Assembly (NCBI GenBank): GCA_017412675.1
Contig: JAFPWV010000156.1
Span: forward strand, 1-43,312
Direction: 5' to 3'
From: Clostridia bacterium
Lineage (GTDB): Bacteria; Bacillota; Clostridia; Oscillospirales; CAG-272
DNA length: 43,312 nucleotides
The notes under the pieces: model-generated
The model's input: the letters and a program-made list of their open reading frames with translations, nothing else
The model's database searches: none
Told to the model about the DNA's origin: nothing
In this document: positions 26,110 through 34,515 of the stretch, in pieces
Layout: each line of letters begins with the position of its first letter
Numbering within the stretch: the stretch's first letter is position 1
Program-made: the position numbers and the translations under genes

Positions 26110-28064
26110 AAAAACGATCCATCCGGCAATGGATCACGCTGTGCTTCTCCGTGATCCTCGGCCTCTCCGTTGCGGTGACGGCGGCGTGGAACTATTACCA
26201 CACCTACTCCCGCAGCGTCGAAGAGAGCAGAAAGGCAGCAGAATGCTGCGCGAGCCTCGTCCGGTATTCCCTCGACTCGTGGGACATCGACGCCCTGATG
26301 CACGCGTCCGACGACGAGCAGTACCGGCAGGAGCGGAGCACGCTGCGGGCGCTTTCTCGGAGCTTTGACTTTGAATATCTGTATATCTACACCGTAGACC
26401 CGGAGACAGAGGTCCGTCATTTCCTCTTCTGCGTCGCCAGCGACGACGACAAGGAAAACGTCGTGCTGCGCGAGCGGTATCTCGGCGCGGTGGCCGACGA
26501 ACCGCTCGACAAATGGGAAAAAGCGCTGCTCGCCGGGGAACGCGAGATGCAGATGGGCAAGGTTTCCACGCAGTACGGCGACGACATCACCTGGCTCGTG
26601 CCGTATACGGAAGGGGACGGCCCTCTGCTTGCCGTGATCGGGATGGACCACAGCATCGCGGTGGAGAACGCGAAGATCCTGAAGGACTTCCTCTTCGCGC
26701 TCATCCCCGTCGTGCTGTCGCTGACGATGGGTCTGTTGGTCCTGCTGATCCTGCTGCGGCGGCGGATCCTGCGGCCGATCCACGCGCTGTCGGAGAGCAT
26801 GAGCCGCTTTGCCCGGGACAGCAGCGTGAAACCCGAACCGATCGGGATCCGCACACAGGATGAGATCGGGGAGATCGCCGCTTCCTACGAGAAAATGACA
26901 AGCGACATCGTCGTGTATGTCAACAACATCGAAGCCCTGACCAAGGAACGCGTCGAGGCAAATGTTCAGCTCGACGTCGCCAGACGTATCCAGTACGGTC
27001 TGGTGCCGGAGAAAACGAAGCTCAGCGGAGACGGCTTCAGCCTTTACGCCGTCACTCAGCCCGCCAAAGCGGTCGGCGGAGATTTCTACGACTGCTTCCT
27101 GCGGGACGGGAACACGGTATGCGCGGTGCTGGGCGACGTGTCCGGCAAGGGAGTCTCCGCCGCGATCTTCATGGCCATGGCGAAAACCATGATCCACGAA
27201 AAGCTGCTGCTGGGACTCAGCCCCTCGGAAACGCTGAATCAGGTCAACGACGCGCTCTGCGACCAGAACCCGGAGGGATTGTTCGCCACGGCTTTTGCGG
27301 TCGTGTTCGATCCGAGATCCGGCAAGGTGCAGTACGCCAACGCCGGCCATACCCCGCCCATCCTGATCGGGGAGGAAAGCCGCTTTCTCCGCCCGGACTG
27401 CGGCTTCGCGCTCGGTCTCTTCGAGGACGCGGGGATCCTTGAGGATTCGCTGGAACTTCGGCCCGGAGAAGGGCTCCTTCTCTACACGGACGGCGTGACG
27501 GAAGCGGTCGGTCCTCAGCGCTCCCTCTTCGGCGAGGCCCGCCTGCTCGAAGCGCTCAAGCACTTCCGCACCTCCGCGGATGCCGCTGAGGAATCGGTCC
27601 GGACGCTCAAAGAGGCCGTCGACCGCTTCACGGCGGGAAACGAGCCGTTCGACGACACCGCGATCCTCGCCCTGTTCCGCCTCGCGGAGAGGGTCTGGAA
27701 AAATGTTCCGGTGGACCTCTCCTCCTTCAGCGAAATGAAAAAAGCCGTCTTCGCAGCGCTCGGCGAAACCGCTCAAGCCCGGAAGGTCCTTTTGGTCTGC
27801 GACGAGATGCTCGCCAATATCGTCAATTATTCCGGTGCGACCGATCTGGCGTTCTGCTGCGAAAAGGACGGGGATATGCTCCGGATCGGCTTCTCCGACA
27901 ACGGCAGGCCCTTTGATCCGACCAACCCGCCGGACGATGAAAAGGAATTCGATCTGCTCGACGGCGGCGGAATGGGTTTGGGCATCGTCCTGGCGACCGC
28001 CGATTCCGTGGAGTACGAAAGAAAAGACGATCGAAACGTGTCGATCCTCTGTTTCGATCTGTAA
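26106..28064 (+). CDS. Membrane PP2C (SpoIIE/RsbU-type) phosphatase fused to an RsbW-like kinase domain
   Basis: The 652-aa protein has a transmembrane helix at about 8-27, an extracytoplasmic sensor to about 195 and a second helix to about 217. HAMP follows at about 218-270, a SpoIIE-type PP2C domain at about 290-517 and a GHKL ATPase from about 530. Metal-binding motifs of the phosphatase are present (GGDFYD, GDVSGKG, DDTAI). The ATPase keeps its N-box (CDEMLANIVNYSG), DNGRPFDP and GGGMGLGI, so it may be an active serine kinase. Phosphatase and opposing kinase in one polypeptide could set the phosphorylation of the adjacent STAS protein in response to an external signal. It starts by ATGA overlap with the STAS gene. 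The signal is unknown. Confidence 0.9.
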   Translation: MKKRSIRQWITLCFSVILGLSVAVTAAWNYYHTYSRSVEESRKAAECCASLVRYSLDSWDIDALMHASDDEQYRQERSTLRALSRSFDFEYLYIYTVDPETEVRHFLFCVASDDDKENVVLRERYLGAVADEPLDKWEKALLAGEREMQMGKVSTQYGDDITWLVPYTEGDGPLLAVIGMDHSIAVENAKILKDFLFALIPVVLSLTMGLLVLLILLRRRILRPIHALSESMSRFARDSSVKPEPIGIRTQDEIGEIAASYEKMTSDIVVYVNNIEALTKERVEANVQLDVARRIQYGLVPEKTKLSGDGFSLYAVTQPAKAVGGDFYDCFLRDGNTVCAVLGDVSGKGVSAAIFMAMAKTMIHEKLLLGLSPSETLNQVNDALCDQNPEGLFATAFAVVFDPRSGKVQYANAGHTPPILIGEESRFLRPDCGFALGLFEDAGILEDSLELRPGEGLLLYTDGVTEAVGPQRSLFGEARLLEALKHFRTSADAAEESVRTLKEAVDRFTAGNEPFDDTAILALFRLAERVWKNVPVDLSSFSEMKKAVFAALGETAQARKVLLVCDEMLANIVNYSGATDLAFCCEKDGDMLRIGFSDNGRPFDPTNPPDDEKEFDLLDGGGMGLGIVLATADSVEYERKDDRNVSILCFDL

Positions 28065-28171
28065 TCAACGGAGGGGTTCTCCGGTCCGGGTGGCCAGCGC
28101 TGTCTGCCGGTACGATTCGGGCAGGAACCGTCCTGTGAATCAATGGTTCCCACAGTCGGGAGAAAAACGTC

Positions 28172-29833
28172 ATGTCAATCATCATCAATGTCAGGGAATG
28201 CTTCCCTGTCCGGGATTCCGGAGATCTTGCGGGGGTCATCGCGTTCGTGCATTCCCACCTGCAAAAGCTGAACATCAAGAAGAAGCTCTTGCAGAAAGCG
28301 GAGCTGCTGACCGAAGAAACCGTCGTGATGTTCAGAAAGCACGCCCCGCAAGACGCGCGGCTGTCGGTACAGATCCGCCGTTTTCTGGGCGATGTCGTCA
28401 TCCATCTTTCCATGCCGGGCGCGGAATTCGATCCGTTCTCCGGTGTTCGTGATGAGGCGGAGGACGAGCTGTCGGAAGACGCCATTCGCGCCATCCTGCT
28501 GCGTTCACACGGGGAGAAATTCAAGTACAGACACAAGAACGGCGTCAACAGCGCAAGGATCCTGACGGGGCAGTCTGAGCAGCAATCGAATACCGTCACC
28601 TTTCTTGCCATCGTCTGCGGCCTTCTCTGCGGCATCCTGTTCAAGCTCGTCCTTCCTCCGCCCGCCCTGGACGCCTTGTCGGGCTATCTGTTCGATCCGA
28701 TCCGGACGATTTTCATGAATGCATTGAAGATCGTGATCGCACCGGTCATATTCTTCTCGATCGTCACCTGCTTTTCGCAGTTCCGCAGTCTTGCCGATTT
28801 CGGGAAGCTCGGCGCAAAAGTGGTCGGCATGTACTTTTTGACAACGGTTTTCGCCATCGCCATCGGCATCGGGGTGTTTTCGCTGATCAGCCCTGGGGAG
28901 TGGGGCTTTGCCCTGTCAGAAAGCGTCGAGGCGGCGCCCGTGACGATGGAAACGGATGTTGCCTACGGGATCCTTCCGATGCTGGTGGATATCGTGCCGT
29001 CAAATTTCCTTTCTCCCTTTCTGGAATCGAATACGCTCCAGCTCATTTTCCTCGCCGTACTGTGCGGGATCGCCGTCGGCATGATCGGTCAGTATTCCTC
29101 CGTGCTGATCCAGCTGTTTCAAGCCTGCAACAGCCTGTTTTTGACGATCACCTCCATGATCGCCAAGTTCATCCCGGTCGCGGTGTTCGCGTCCATCGTA
29201 CTGATGGTCGTCGATCTGGGCGGGGATTCCCTGCTCTCCGTACTGGGCGCCGCGTTGACAGAGATCTTCGCCCTCTTCCTGATGCTGTGTCTGTACGGGC
29301 TTTTGATCCTGCTGATGGGCAAGCTGAATCCCCTGACATATTACAAAAAGATCCGCGAAGGCATGCTCACCAGTTTTTCTCTCTCGTCCAGCTCCGCCGC
29401 GATGCCGACAAATCTCCGCATCTGCACGGAAAAGCTCGGGATCTCGCCGAAGGTGGCAGCCTTCTCCATCCCGCTCGGCGCGACCATCAACATGGACGGA
29501 TTCTGCATTTACCTGTGCGTGATGTGCCTGTTTCTAGCCAAAGCGTATGGCGTGTCTGTTTCGGCTTCCGCCCTTTCTTCCATGATCGTCACGATCATCC
29601 TGCTGTCACTGGGCGCACCCGGTGTTCCCGGAGCCGGACTCCTCTGCGTGGGCATCGTGCTGAAATCCGTTCACGTTCCGATCGAAGCGTTGGGATTGAT
29701 CATCGCCGTCACGCCGATTCTCGATATGTTCATCACGATGTCCAACACGACCGGCGATATGACGGCGGCATTGATCGTGGCAAAGAGCGAAGCCCTCTTG
29801 GATACCGATATTTATAACAAAGGCGATGCATGA
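28172..29833 (+). CDS. DAACS-family cation symporter with an N-terminal anti-sigma-kinase-like domain
   Basis: The 553-aa protein has a soluble N-terminal domain of about 125 residues (LLTEETVVMFRKHA, then MPGAEFDPF) that resembles the first half of an RsbW/SpoIIAB ATPase. The expected DxGxxFDP box has Met instead of Asp and no glycine-rich lid is seen, so ATP binding is doubtful. From about residue 143 it is a dicarboxylate/amino-acid:cation symporter (DAACS) with the serine-rich hairpin SSSSAAMPTN, PLGATINMDG and ILDMFITMSNTTGD. In GltPh the matching segment is DMGRTMVN. Here Asp518 and Asn525 are kept, but Ile521 replaces the arginine that holds the substrate side-chain carboxylate, so a neutral amino acid is more likely than glutamate or aspartate. 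It lies 107 bases after the phosphatase and the start follows GGGAG. Uptake may be gated by the STAS protein, or feed precursors to the NRPS (inference). Confidence 0.85.
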   Translation: MSIIINVRECFPVRDSGDLAGVIAFVHSHLQKLNIKKKLLQKAELLTEETVVMFRKHAPQDARLSVQIRRFLGDVVIHLSMPGAEFDPFSGVRDEAEDELSEDAIRAILLRSHGEKFKYRHKNGVNSARILTGQSEQQSNTVTFLAIVCGLLCGILFKLVLPPPALDALSGYLFDPIRTIFMNALKIVIAPVIFFSIVTCFSQFRSLADFGKLGAKVVGMYFLTTVFAIAIGIGVFSLISPGEWGFALSESVEAAPVTMETDVAYGILPMLVDIVPSNFLSPFLESNTLQLIFLAVLCGIAVGMIGQYSSVLIQLFQACNSLFLTITSMIAKFIPVAVFASIVLMVVDLGGDSLLSVLGAALTEIFALFLMLCLYGLLILLMGKLNPLTYYKKIREGMLTSFSLSSSSAAMPTNLRICTEKLGISPKVAAFSIPLGATINMDGFCIYLCVMCLFLAKAYGVSVSASALSSMIVTIILLSLGAPGVPGAGLLCVGIVLKSVHVPIEALGLIIAVTPILDMFITMSNTTGDMTAALIVAKSEALLDTDIYNKGDA

Positions 29834-29907
29834 GGTGTGCGCGCGGAACCGTAAAAGAAGCCGGAGTACCGAAACCAAACAGAGACGGAAAGACCAACGA
29901 AAAACGA

Positions 29908-29943
29908 CCGGGCAACACGAAAAAGTTGTCCGGCCGCTCTTTT
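29908..29943 (+). terminator. Likely intrinsic terminator after the symporter
   Basis: CCGGGCAAC (29908-29916) pairs with GTTGTCCGG (29925-29933), nine pairs with one G-T wobble and an 8-base A-rich loop. CCGCTCTTTTCT follows, giving a short, interrupted T tract. It lies 75 bases after the symporter stop and is the first good stop signal seen after the MATE-NRPS-STAS-phosphatase-symporter set. Confidence 0.55.
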
Positions 29944-29993
29944 CTGCACCGCTCCAAATTGTACGGACAGCACAAAAAAGCAAATAAGTGAAA

Positions 29994-30317
29994 TCAAGCG
30001 ACGAACTGATTCCGGAATTCCACCGAAGTCAGTTTTGTCTTGAGCTGAATCCGATCGTAGTTATAGAAGTAAATGTAATCGTCAATCAGCGCGGTCGCCT
30101 CGGCGAAAGATCGGGGTTTGACGCGGTAAAGGCATTCTGTCTTGAGTATCGAGAAGAAATTTTCAGCCAAAGCGTTGTCATACGGGTTCCCACGTCTTGA
30201 CATCGACGGGGAAATGTGGTATGATTTAGTCAGGTTGAAATACTCCTGCGAGAGGTATTGAAACCCCTGGTCACTGTGGAGGGCGAGTCCATCAGTGACC
30301 TTTTCCTTTGCCTTCGC
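29994..30317 (-). pseudogene. IS3-family transposase, C-terminal remnant
   Basis: The frame encodes the end of an rve/DDE integrase of the IS3 family (IS150-like group): LALHSDQGFQY holds the second catalytic Asp and SRRGNPYDNALAENFFSILK the catalytic Glu. The C-terminus DRIQLKTKLTSVEFRNQF is complete. The helix-turn-helix OrfA part and the first Asp are absent. Upstream of about 30317 the sequence no longer looks like transposase and meets the methyltransferase stop at 30368. GC is visibly lower than in the NRPS region. Bases 29955-29975 may hold the outer inverted repeat (TGTCCGTACAATTTGG on the minus strand). No matching opposite end is recognisable. Confidence 0.75.
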
Positions 30318-30367
30318 ACCCCGGCCCGGCATCTTGTCCGTGTCCTTCGAGAGGACAAAAGCGCTGC

Positions 30368-31165
30368 TCAAAGCTTCTTTCCCCGGATCACCATGGAGAG
30401 AGGAAAACCGCTGTAATCGATTGCAGCAAATCCTCCGCTGATGTCATCCTCAAACTCCTGCAACCCGGTAATCACGATCCCGTTGGTGCACATCCCGGAG
30501 ATGATCTCCGACATCGAATGGGTAAAATCGGTGAAGGTCTTTGAGGGATAGCTCTTCTGCGTCATATAGTACATACCGCCGTTGCTGGTCCATGTATGCT
30601 CGAAATAGGAGAACCGGCACTCCAGCCTGTGCGCGGGATCAAATCCTTCATCGTCTTCCGAAGCAAGCATATTCGTACACGGATGCTGTTCATGGATCAC
30701 CATGACCGCTCCCGGCTTCATGCATTTTGCAGCAACGGCAAAGAAGCGGTTCAGATCATCAAACCAGCACAGAGCTCCGATCGTTATGATCACAACGTCA
30801 AACTGTTCCCTGAACCGATCGTCGATGTCATAGATATTTACAGCCTCAAAAACGCATGGAAGGGATAGCTCTTTTGCTTTTTCGTTGGCAAAGGCCACCT
30901 GATTCTCGGCAATGTCAAAACCGATCCCTTTTGCGGCCTTTCCGCTTTTTACCAGAGAAAGCAGTTCGCGTCCGTTGTTACAGCAGAACTGGCCGACAGT
31001 CATGCCCTCTGTGGGAATCTCCCTCAGAACATCCGCCATTTCTTTTTTGAAAAACGGGTAGTCTTCTTTCCGTATGCGCTCTGTGATATCTGCTCCCCAG
31101 GACGGATGCCTGTTTTCAAAAGCCTCTTCCCAAGCAGCCTTGTTCCCCTCGATATAGTCTTTCAT
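30368..31165 (-). CDS. Class I SAM-dependent methyltransferase
   Basis: The 265-aa protein (from MKDYIEGNKAAWEEAF) has a Rossmann-type methyltransferase core. VGQFCCNNGRELLSL is the SAM-binding loop, GIGFDIAENQVAFA the acidic-residue strand and FDVVIITIGALCWF motif IV. EQHPCTNMLA follows, as in small-molecule methyltransferases of the Methyltransf_11/25 type. The start at 31165 follows GAGAGGG and is preferred over the ATG at 31198. It lies 39 bases after the sialidase-like gene on the same strand. Its base composition is lower in GC than the hydrolases, and it abuts an IS remnant, suggesting acquisition. The substrate is unknown. Confidence 0.8.
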   Translation of the reverse strand: MKDYIEGNKAAWEEAFENRHPSWGADITERIRKEDYPFFKKEMADVLREIPTEGMTVGQFCCNNGRELLSLVKSGKAAKGIGFDIAENQVAFANEKAKELSLPCVFEAVNIYDIDDRFREQFDVVIITIGALCWFDDLNRFFAVAAKCMKPGAVMVIHEQHPCTNMLASEDDEGFDPAHRLECRFSYFEHTWTSNGGMYYMTQKSYPSKTFTDFTHSMSEIISGMCTNGIVITGLQEFEDDISGGFAAIDYSGFPLSMVIRGKKL

Positions 31166-31204
31166 GAAATCACCCTCTCCATGAACGCCTGCGGACAAGT
31201 TCCG

Positions 31205-32301
31205 CTACCGAGAAAGCGTCCACCTCGTCCCCATAATGACCGGGAAGTTCTCGCCCGGCAGTGCCTGATAATAGACCGTGAACAGGGATCCGTCCGCGCA
31301 TTCTGCCGTGGCGGGGTACCCGAGATCGCAGAAGGTGTTCTTTGCGTCGATCACATAGTCCTCCGTCCATGTCTCCCCATAATCCCGGCTCACGACTGCG
31401 CGTTCGGTCTGCGGTCTGCTCTGCCGGTCGCAGTAGGAGAGGATCAGCGCGCCGGAGGTGTGAAGCAGAAGATGGGGAGGAAGCCCGCGGATCCCGATGA
31501 ACTTCGGCTCGCTCCATGTCATGCCGCCGTCGTCGGAATAGGTCGTATAGCAGGTCTCGGTCGGGATCATCGGACGTCCGACTCGGAGCGCACCGAACAG
31601 TCTGCCGTTCGGAAGCTCGACGACATGGGGTTCGTGGAAGTAAAACCACTCGTGCTCCGCGGGAAGGGGAATCGTCCCTCTCTGTTCCCACGTCCGGCCC
31701 CAGTCCGAGCTGACATAACAGCGGACCTTCTGCGTGCCGTCTTCGCCGGCCTCAAATTCCTTCCCGAGATAGACGGCGCGGTTCCCCGACAGCCGGTTCG
31801 GCCCATGAGGCGCGGTCATCGGCAACCGGATCGGATCGCTCCACGTGAAGCCGTAATCGTCGGAGAGCATGACGTAGGATCCGGGCTTCTGATCCTCCGG
31901 CTTCATGTAGCGGTACACGTTCATCAGCCCGAGAATCGTTTCCCGGTCCTCGATCCCGACCGCCGAAAACCCCGGATTCTTCGGGTAGGAATCGTCCGTC
32001 CGCTCAGAAAACCATGTGGCGATCATGTGCCCTCCGCCGAGGGAGACGATGCCGGTGTCGCGGTCGTCCAGACGGGAATCGTTGAGAATGATCGGCTTCG
32101 ACCACTTGTGCCCGTCGTCGAAGGAAACGAACATCGCGTTCTTCCCGGACGGGTCGACGTGCTGGATGCGGAACGAGGATGCCGTAACGTACATGGTCCC
32201 CGCTCGTCCCGGCAGATCGACGGCCAGCCGTTGTACTTGAAGATCGACGCCGGATTGCGCCAGATCACGGTCTGAGGCGCGTCGATTCGGATTTCTTTCA
32301 T
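31205..32301 (-). pseudogene. BNR-repeat sialidase-like protein, frameshifted near its N-terminus
   Basis: Frame one runs from the ATG at 32301 (good AGGTGG site) through FKYNGWPSICRDERG and then goes out of frame. A second frame from 32194 continues with MYVTASSFRIQHVDPSGKN and runs 329 residues to 31205. Adding one G to the G4 run (plus-strand C run 32198-32201) would join them as DERG-T-MYVTASS. The body has five Asp-box-like repeats (FDDGHKW, SDDYGFTW, SSDWGRTW, SDDGGMTW, SRDYGETW), typical of six-bladed sialidase propellers. No signal peptide is seen, so it would act in the cytosol. It may be a real pseudogene, a slippage variant or a base-calling error. Restarting at 32194 would lose the first strand. 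Sialic acid specificity is not proven. Confidence 0.75.
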
Positions 32302-32331
32302 GTTGCCACCACCTTCTGCTTTGTCCGTGTA

Positions 32332-34281
32332 TTATCCTTCCGCAATTTCCACGATATCATAGAGATCCGTCCGCGGGATCCGAACGACTGCCCGGCCGTC
32401 CTTCCAGTCAAAGTCAAGTTCCTTTCCTTCCGGGCGGAGGATGAGCGCGGCGGGCTTCTTTTCCGCTGCGACGGAGAGCGTGATGTCCAGAACCGGCGGG
32501 ATGAAGTCCTCCGTCGCGATCTGCTGGCTGGCGTGGTTTCCGTTGGCGTTCACGAGCTGAACGAACCGTTTCCCGTCCTTGACGAGGATGCCGACCTCGA
32601 GCATCCCGATCGCGCCGAGGATCTTCACGGAGGGGGAATACAGCCGTCTGGCGAGCGCGCGGATCAGATCCCGGAAGATGTACTGCGCGCAGGCTCCGTA
32701 CTGCGTCCCGATGTCGGCGGCGATCATGGCGATCTTTCCTTTGCCCCACGGGAAGACGACCGCTCCGGGGAGATCCGCATCCCGTTCCGCGTCCCCGATC
32801 CAGCCGACGGTCTCCGCGCCCGGAACCGAAATCGCATGCGCGTCTTTCAGAATGCACGTGAATTCGTGATCGATCGTCAGCCAGCGCTGCTGTTCCGCCC
32901 TTTCGTCGGAATCGATTTTTACGGGAAGAACGTCCGCGAAGAACCGGCAGGTGAAAGGGCCGGTCAGAAGAAGGCTTCCTCCGTTCTCCGCATAGGACAG
33001 CAGTTCCGCTTTCATGGCGTCGTCAAGACCGTATTTCAGCTCGGGAACCGCGATCAGACCGTAGTCCGAGCAGTTTCCGCGAAGCGTGTGCTCGCAGGCG
33101 ATCTCCACCGGCTGTCCGGCGTCGCAGAACAGGGAGGTGAGCCCAACGGTCCTTTCGTATCCGGTGCGTCCCCAGAGATTGCCGTGTTCCAGCGCTCGGT
33201 CATGGGTGGACAGAAGAATGACCGCGTTGTGCTCGCTCTTTCCGCGGAAGCAGTACGGTTCCCGCGCACGGACGAAATCCGCGACCGGCTTCATCCGGCG
33301 GATCTGTTCCATGCGGGGAGAGCCGTCCTTATACTGCGTGATATAGTTCTGGAATCCGCCGCCGACCGAGAGGACCGCCGCAGCTTCCTGCATGATCTGA
33401 ACGGGATGCTTCGGAACGCCGGAGAGTCTCAGAGGCCCGAAGGACGAGCGGAAATTCCACGCCATGAGGTCCCATGTGCACCTCTGCTGCGCAATGGCCC
33501 GGCCGGCATACCGCGCGACGTTGAAGGAATTGCCGGGGTTGAAGTCGCCGGAGAGAAAATCCACGTTTGAGGAAACCGGCTCCGGCATGTGGTCGGTGTA
33601 CGCCCAGTTGGACGCGATCTGAAAATCCGGGAAGTCCGCGTGGACCGCATCCACATAATACCGGACATATCTGCGGAAAAGCTCGCGGCAGAATTCCCGG
33701 TAATCCTCGAAGTACGGATCTCCAGGAGCGGTCGGCAATTTGCCCGCAAGGTCGATCCCCGTCTCCTTTTCAAACGCCGCAACCGTATCCGGGTGGTAGT
33801 CGACGCAGGTCCCCCAGCATTCGCCGTCCACCCATACGCCGTCCGCTCCGTATTTCCCGGCAAGTTCTTTGAGCTGCGGGATCAGGAGCATGTCGGCGTA
33901 ATGCCCGGCCGTTCTTGCGACGCTCCCGGACGGATTGCTCGCCGCGTCCACGACCGCTTCCTCTGGATGATGCGCGCAGAAGCGGTGGTCGATCACGCCG
34001 GAATAATGCAGGTACAGCGCAACCCCCTCCTCTTTCGTGACCTTTCTCCAGAGCGCCAGGGTGTCGAAAGCGAATTCCGGCATGGCGTTTTCAAGCGCCG
34101 TGGGATAGGAAACCCAGCCGGGATGTCCCTTGCAGTCGATCTGGATGAAATCCGGGCGGATCAGCCGACAGATCTCCCGGATATCTTCCTCCCGCAGAGT
34201 TGCTCCGACAACGAGCCCCGGAGCCGGGCTGGCGTGAAAGTCAAAGTGCAGGCCGAACGCGCTTTCCGATCTTCTCTTCAT
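32332..34281 (-). CDS. Putative glycoside hydrolase, TIM barrel (GH29-like) with GH42-type trimerisation domain
   Basis: The 649-aa protein starts MKRRSESAFGLHFDFHAS with a GGAAGG site; an ATG 16 codons upstream has none. Residues to about 370 form a barrel of fucosidase or related type: RPDFIQIDCKGHPGW, LYLHYSGVIDHRF, and YGADGVWVDGECWG, whose Asp is in the position of the GH29 nucleophile. Residues about 390-560 resemble the glutamine-amidotransferase-like trimerisation domain of GH42 enzymes (YGLIAVPELKYGLDD, GGSLLLTGPF, GKGKIAMIAADIG). A beta-sandwich tail follows. There is no signal peptide, so it should act on imported oligosaccharides. It heads an operon with the sialidase-like gene, 30 bases apart, from a clear promoter at 34343-34371. 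The exact substrate is unknown. Confidence 0.65.
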   Translation of the reverse strand: MKRRSESAFGLHFDFHASPAPGLVVGATLREEDIREICRLIRPDFIQIDCKGHPGWVSYPTALENAMPEFAFDTLALWRKVTKEEGVALYLHYSGVIDHRFCAHHPEEAVVDAASNPSGSVARTAGHYADMLLIPQLKELAGKYGADGVWVDGECWGTCVDYHPDTVAAFEKETGIDLAGKLPTAPGDPYFEDYREFCRELFRRYVRYYVDAVHADFPDFQIASNWAYTDHMPEPVSSNVDFLSGDFNPGNSFNVARYAGRAIAQQRCTWDLMAWNFRSSFGPLRLSGVPKHPVQIMQEAAAVLSVGGGFQNYITQYKDGSPRMEQIRRMKPVADFVRAREPYCFRGKSEHNAVILLSTHDRALEHGNLWGRTGYERTVGLTSLFCDAGQPVEIACEHTLRGNCSDYGLIAVPELKYGLDDAMKAELLSYAENGGSLLLTGPFTCRFFADVLPVKIDSDERAEQQRWLTIDHEFTCILKDAHAISVPGAETVGWIGDAERDADLPGAVVFPWGKGKIAMIAADIGTQYGACAQYIFRDLIRALARRLYSPSVKILGAIGMLEVGILVKDGKRFVQLVNANGNHASQQIATEDFIPPVLDITLSVAAEKKPAALILRPEGKELDFDWKDGRAVVRIPRTDLYDIVEIAEG

Positions 34282-34342
34282 GTGAAATCCTTCCCTTCCG
34301 TTGTCCTCTCGGTTGATCCGCAGCGACATAATCTCTTTTCAT

Positions 34343-34371
34343 ATTATACCATATTCCGGAAGACGGTACAA
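34343..34371 (-). promoter_or_regulatory. Promoter of the hydrolase operon (minus strand)
   Basis: On the minus strand TTGTAC (34371-34366) and TATAAT (34348-34343) are 17 bases apart. The -10 is perfect, and initiation near 34336 leaves a leader of about 55 bases before the ATG at 34281. It diverges from the promoter at 34442-34470. Confidence 0.75.
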
Positions 34372-34441
34372 GTTGTTTTGCGGAATCCACAAACAGGATT
34401 GGGGGTTTTTCCCCGATTGCGGTCCCACGCCGCGGAAACTG

Positions 34442-34470
34442 TTGAATTCTCTCGATATGTGTGATATAAT
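34442..34470 (+). promoter_or_regulatory. Promoter of the solute-binding lipoprotein gene
   Basis: TTGAAT (34442-34447) and TATAAT (34465-34470) have a 17-base spacer. The expected start near 34477 is about 40 bases ahead of the ATG at 34516. The surrounding DNA is AT-richer than the genes. Confidence 0.8.
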
Positions 34471-34515
34471 ACTTCCAGAGGCAAGAACCGATCAAAAAAG
34501 GAATCGGAGGTCAAA

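Noticed and set aside
26007..27776. Open frame of 589 codons on the minus strand
   Set aside because: It is a shadow of the PP2C/ATPase gene, whose metal and ATP motifs are intact.
28065..28171. GC-rich leader before the symporter as a possible riboswitch
   Set aside because: I could not match it to any riboswitch core. It has only short, non-nested stems.
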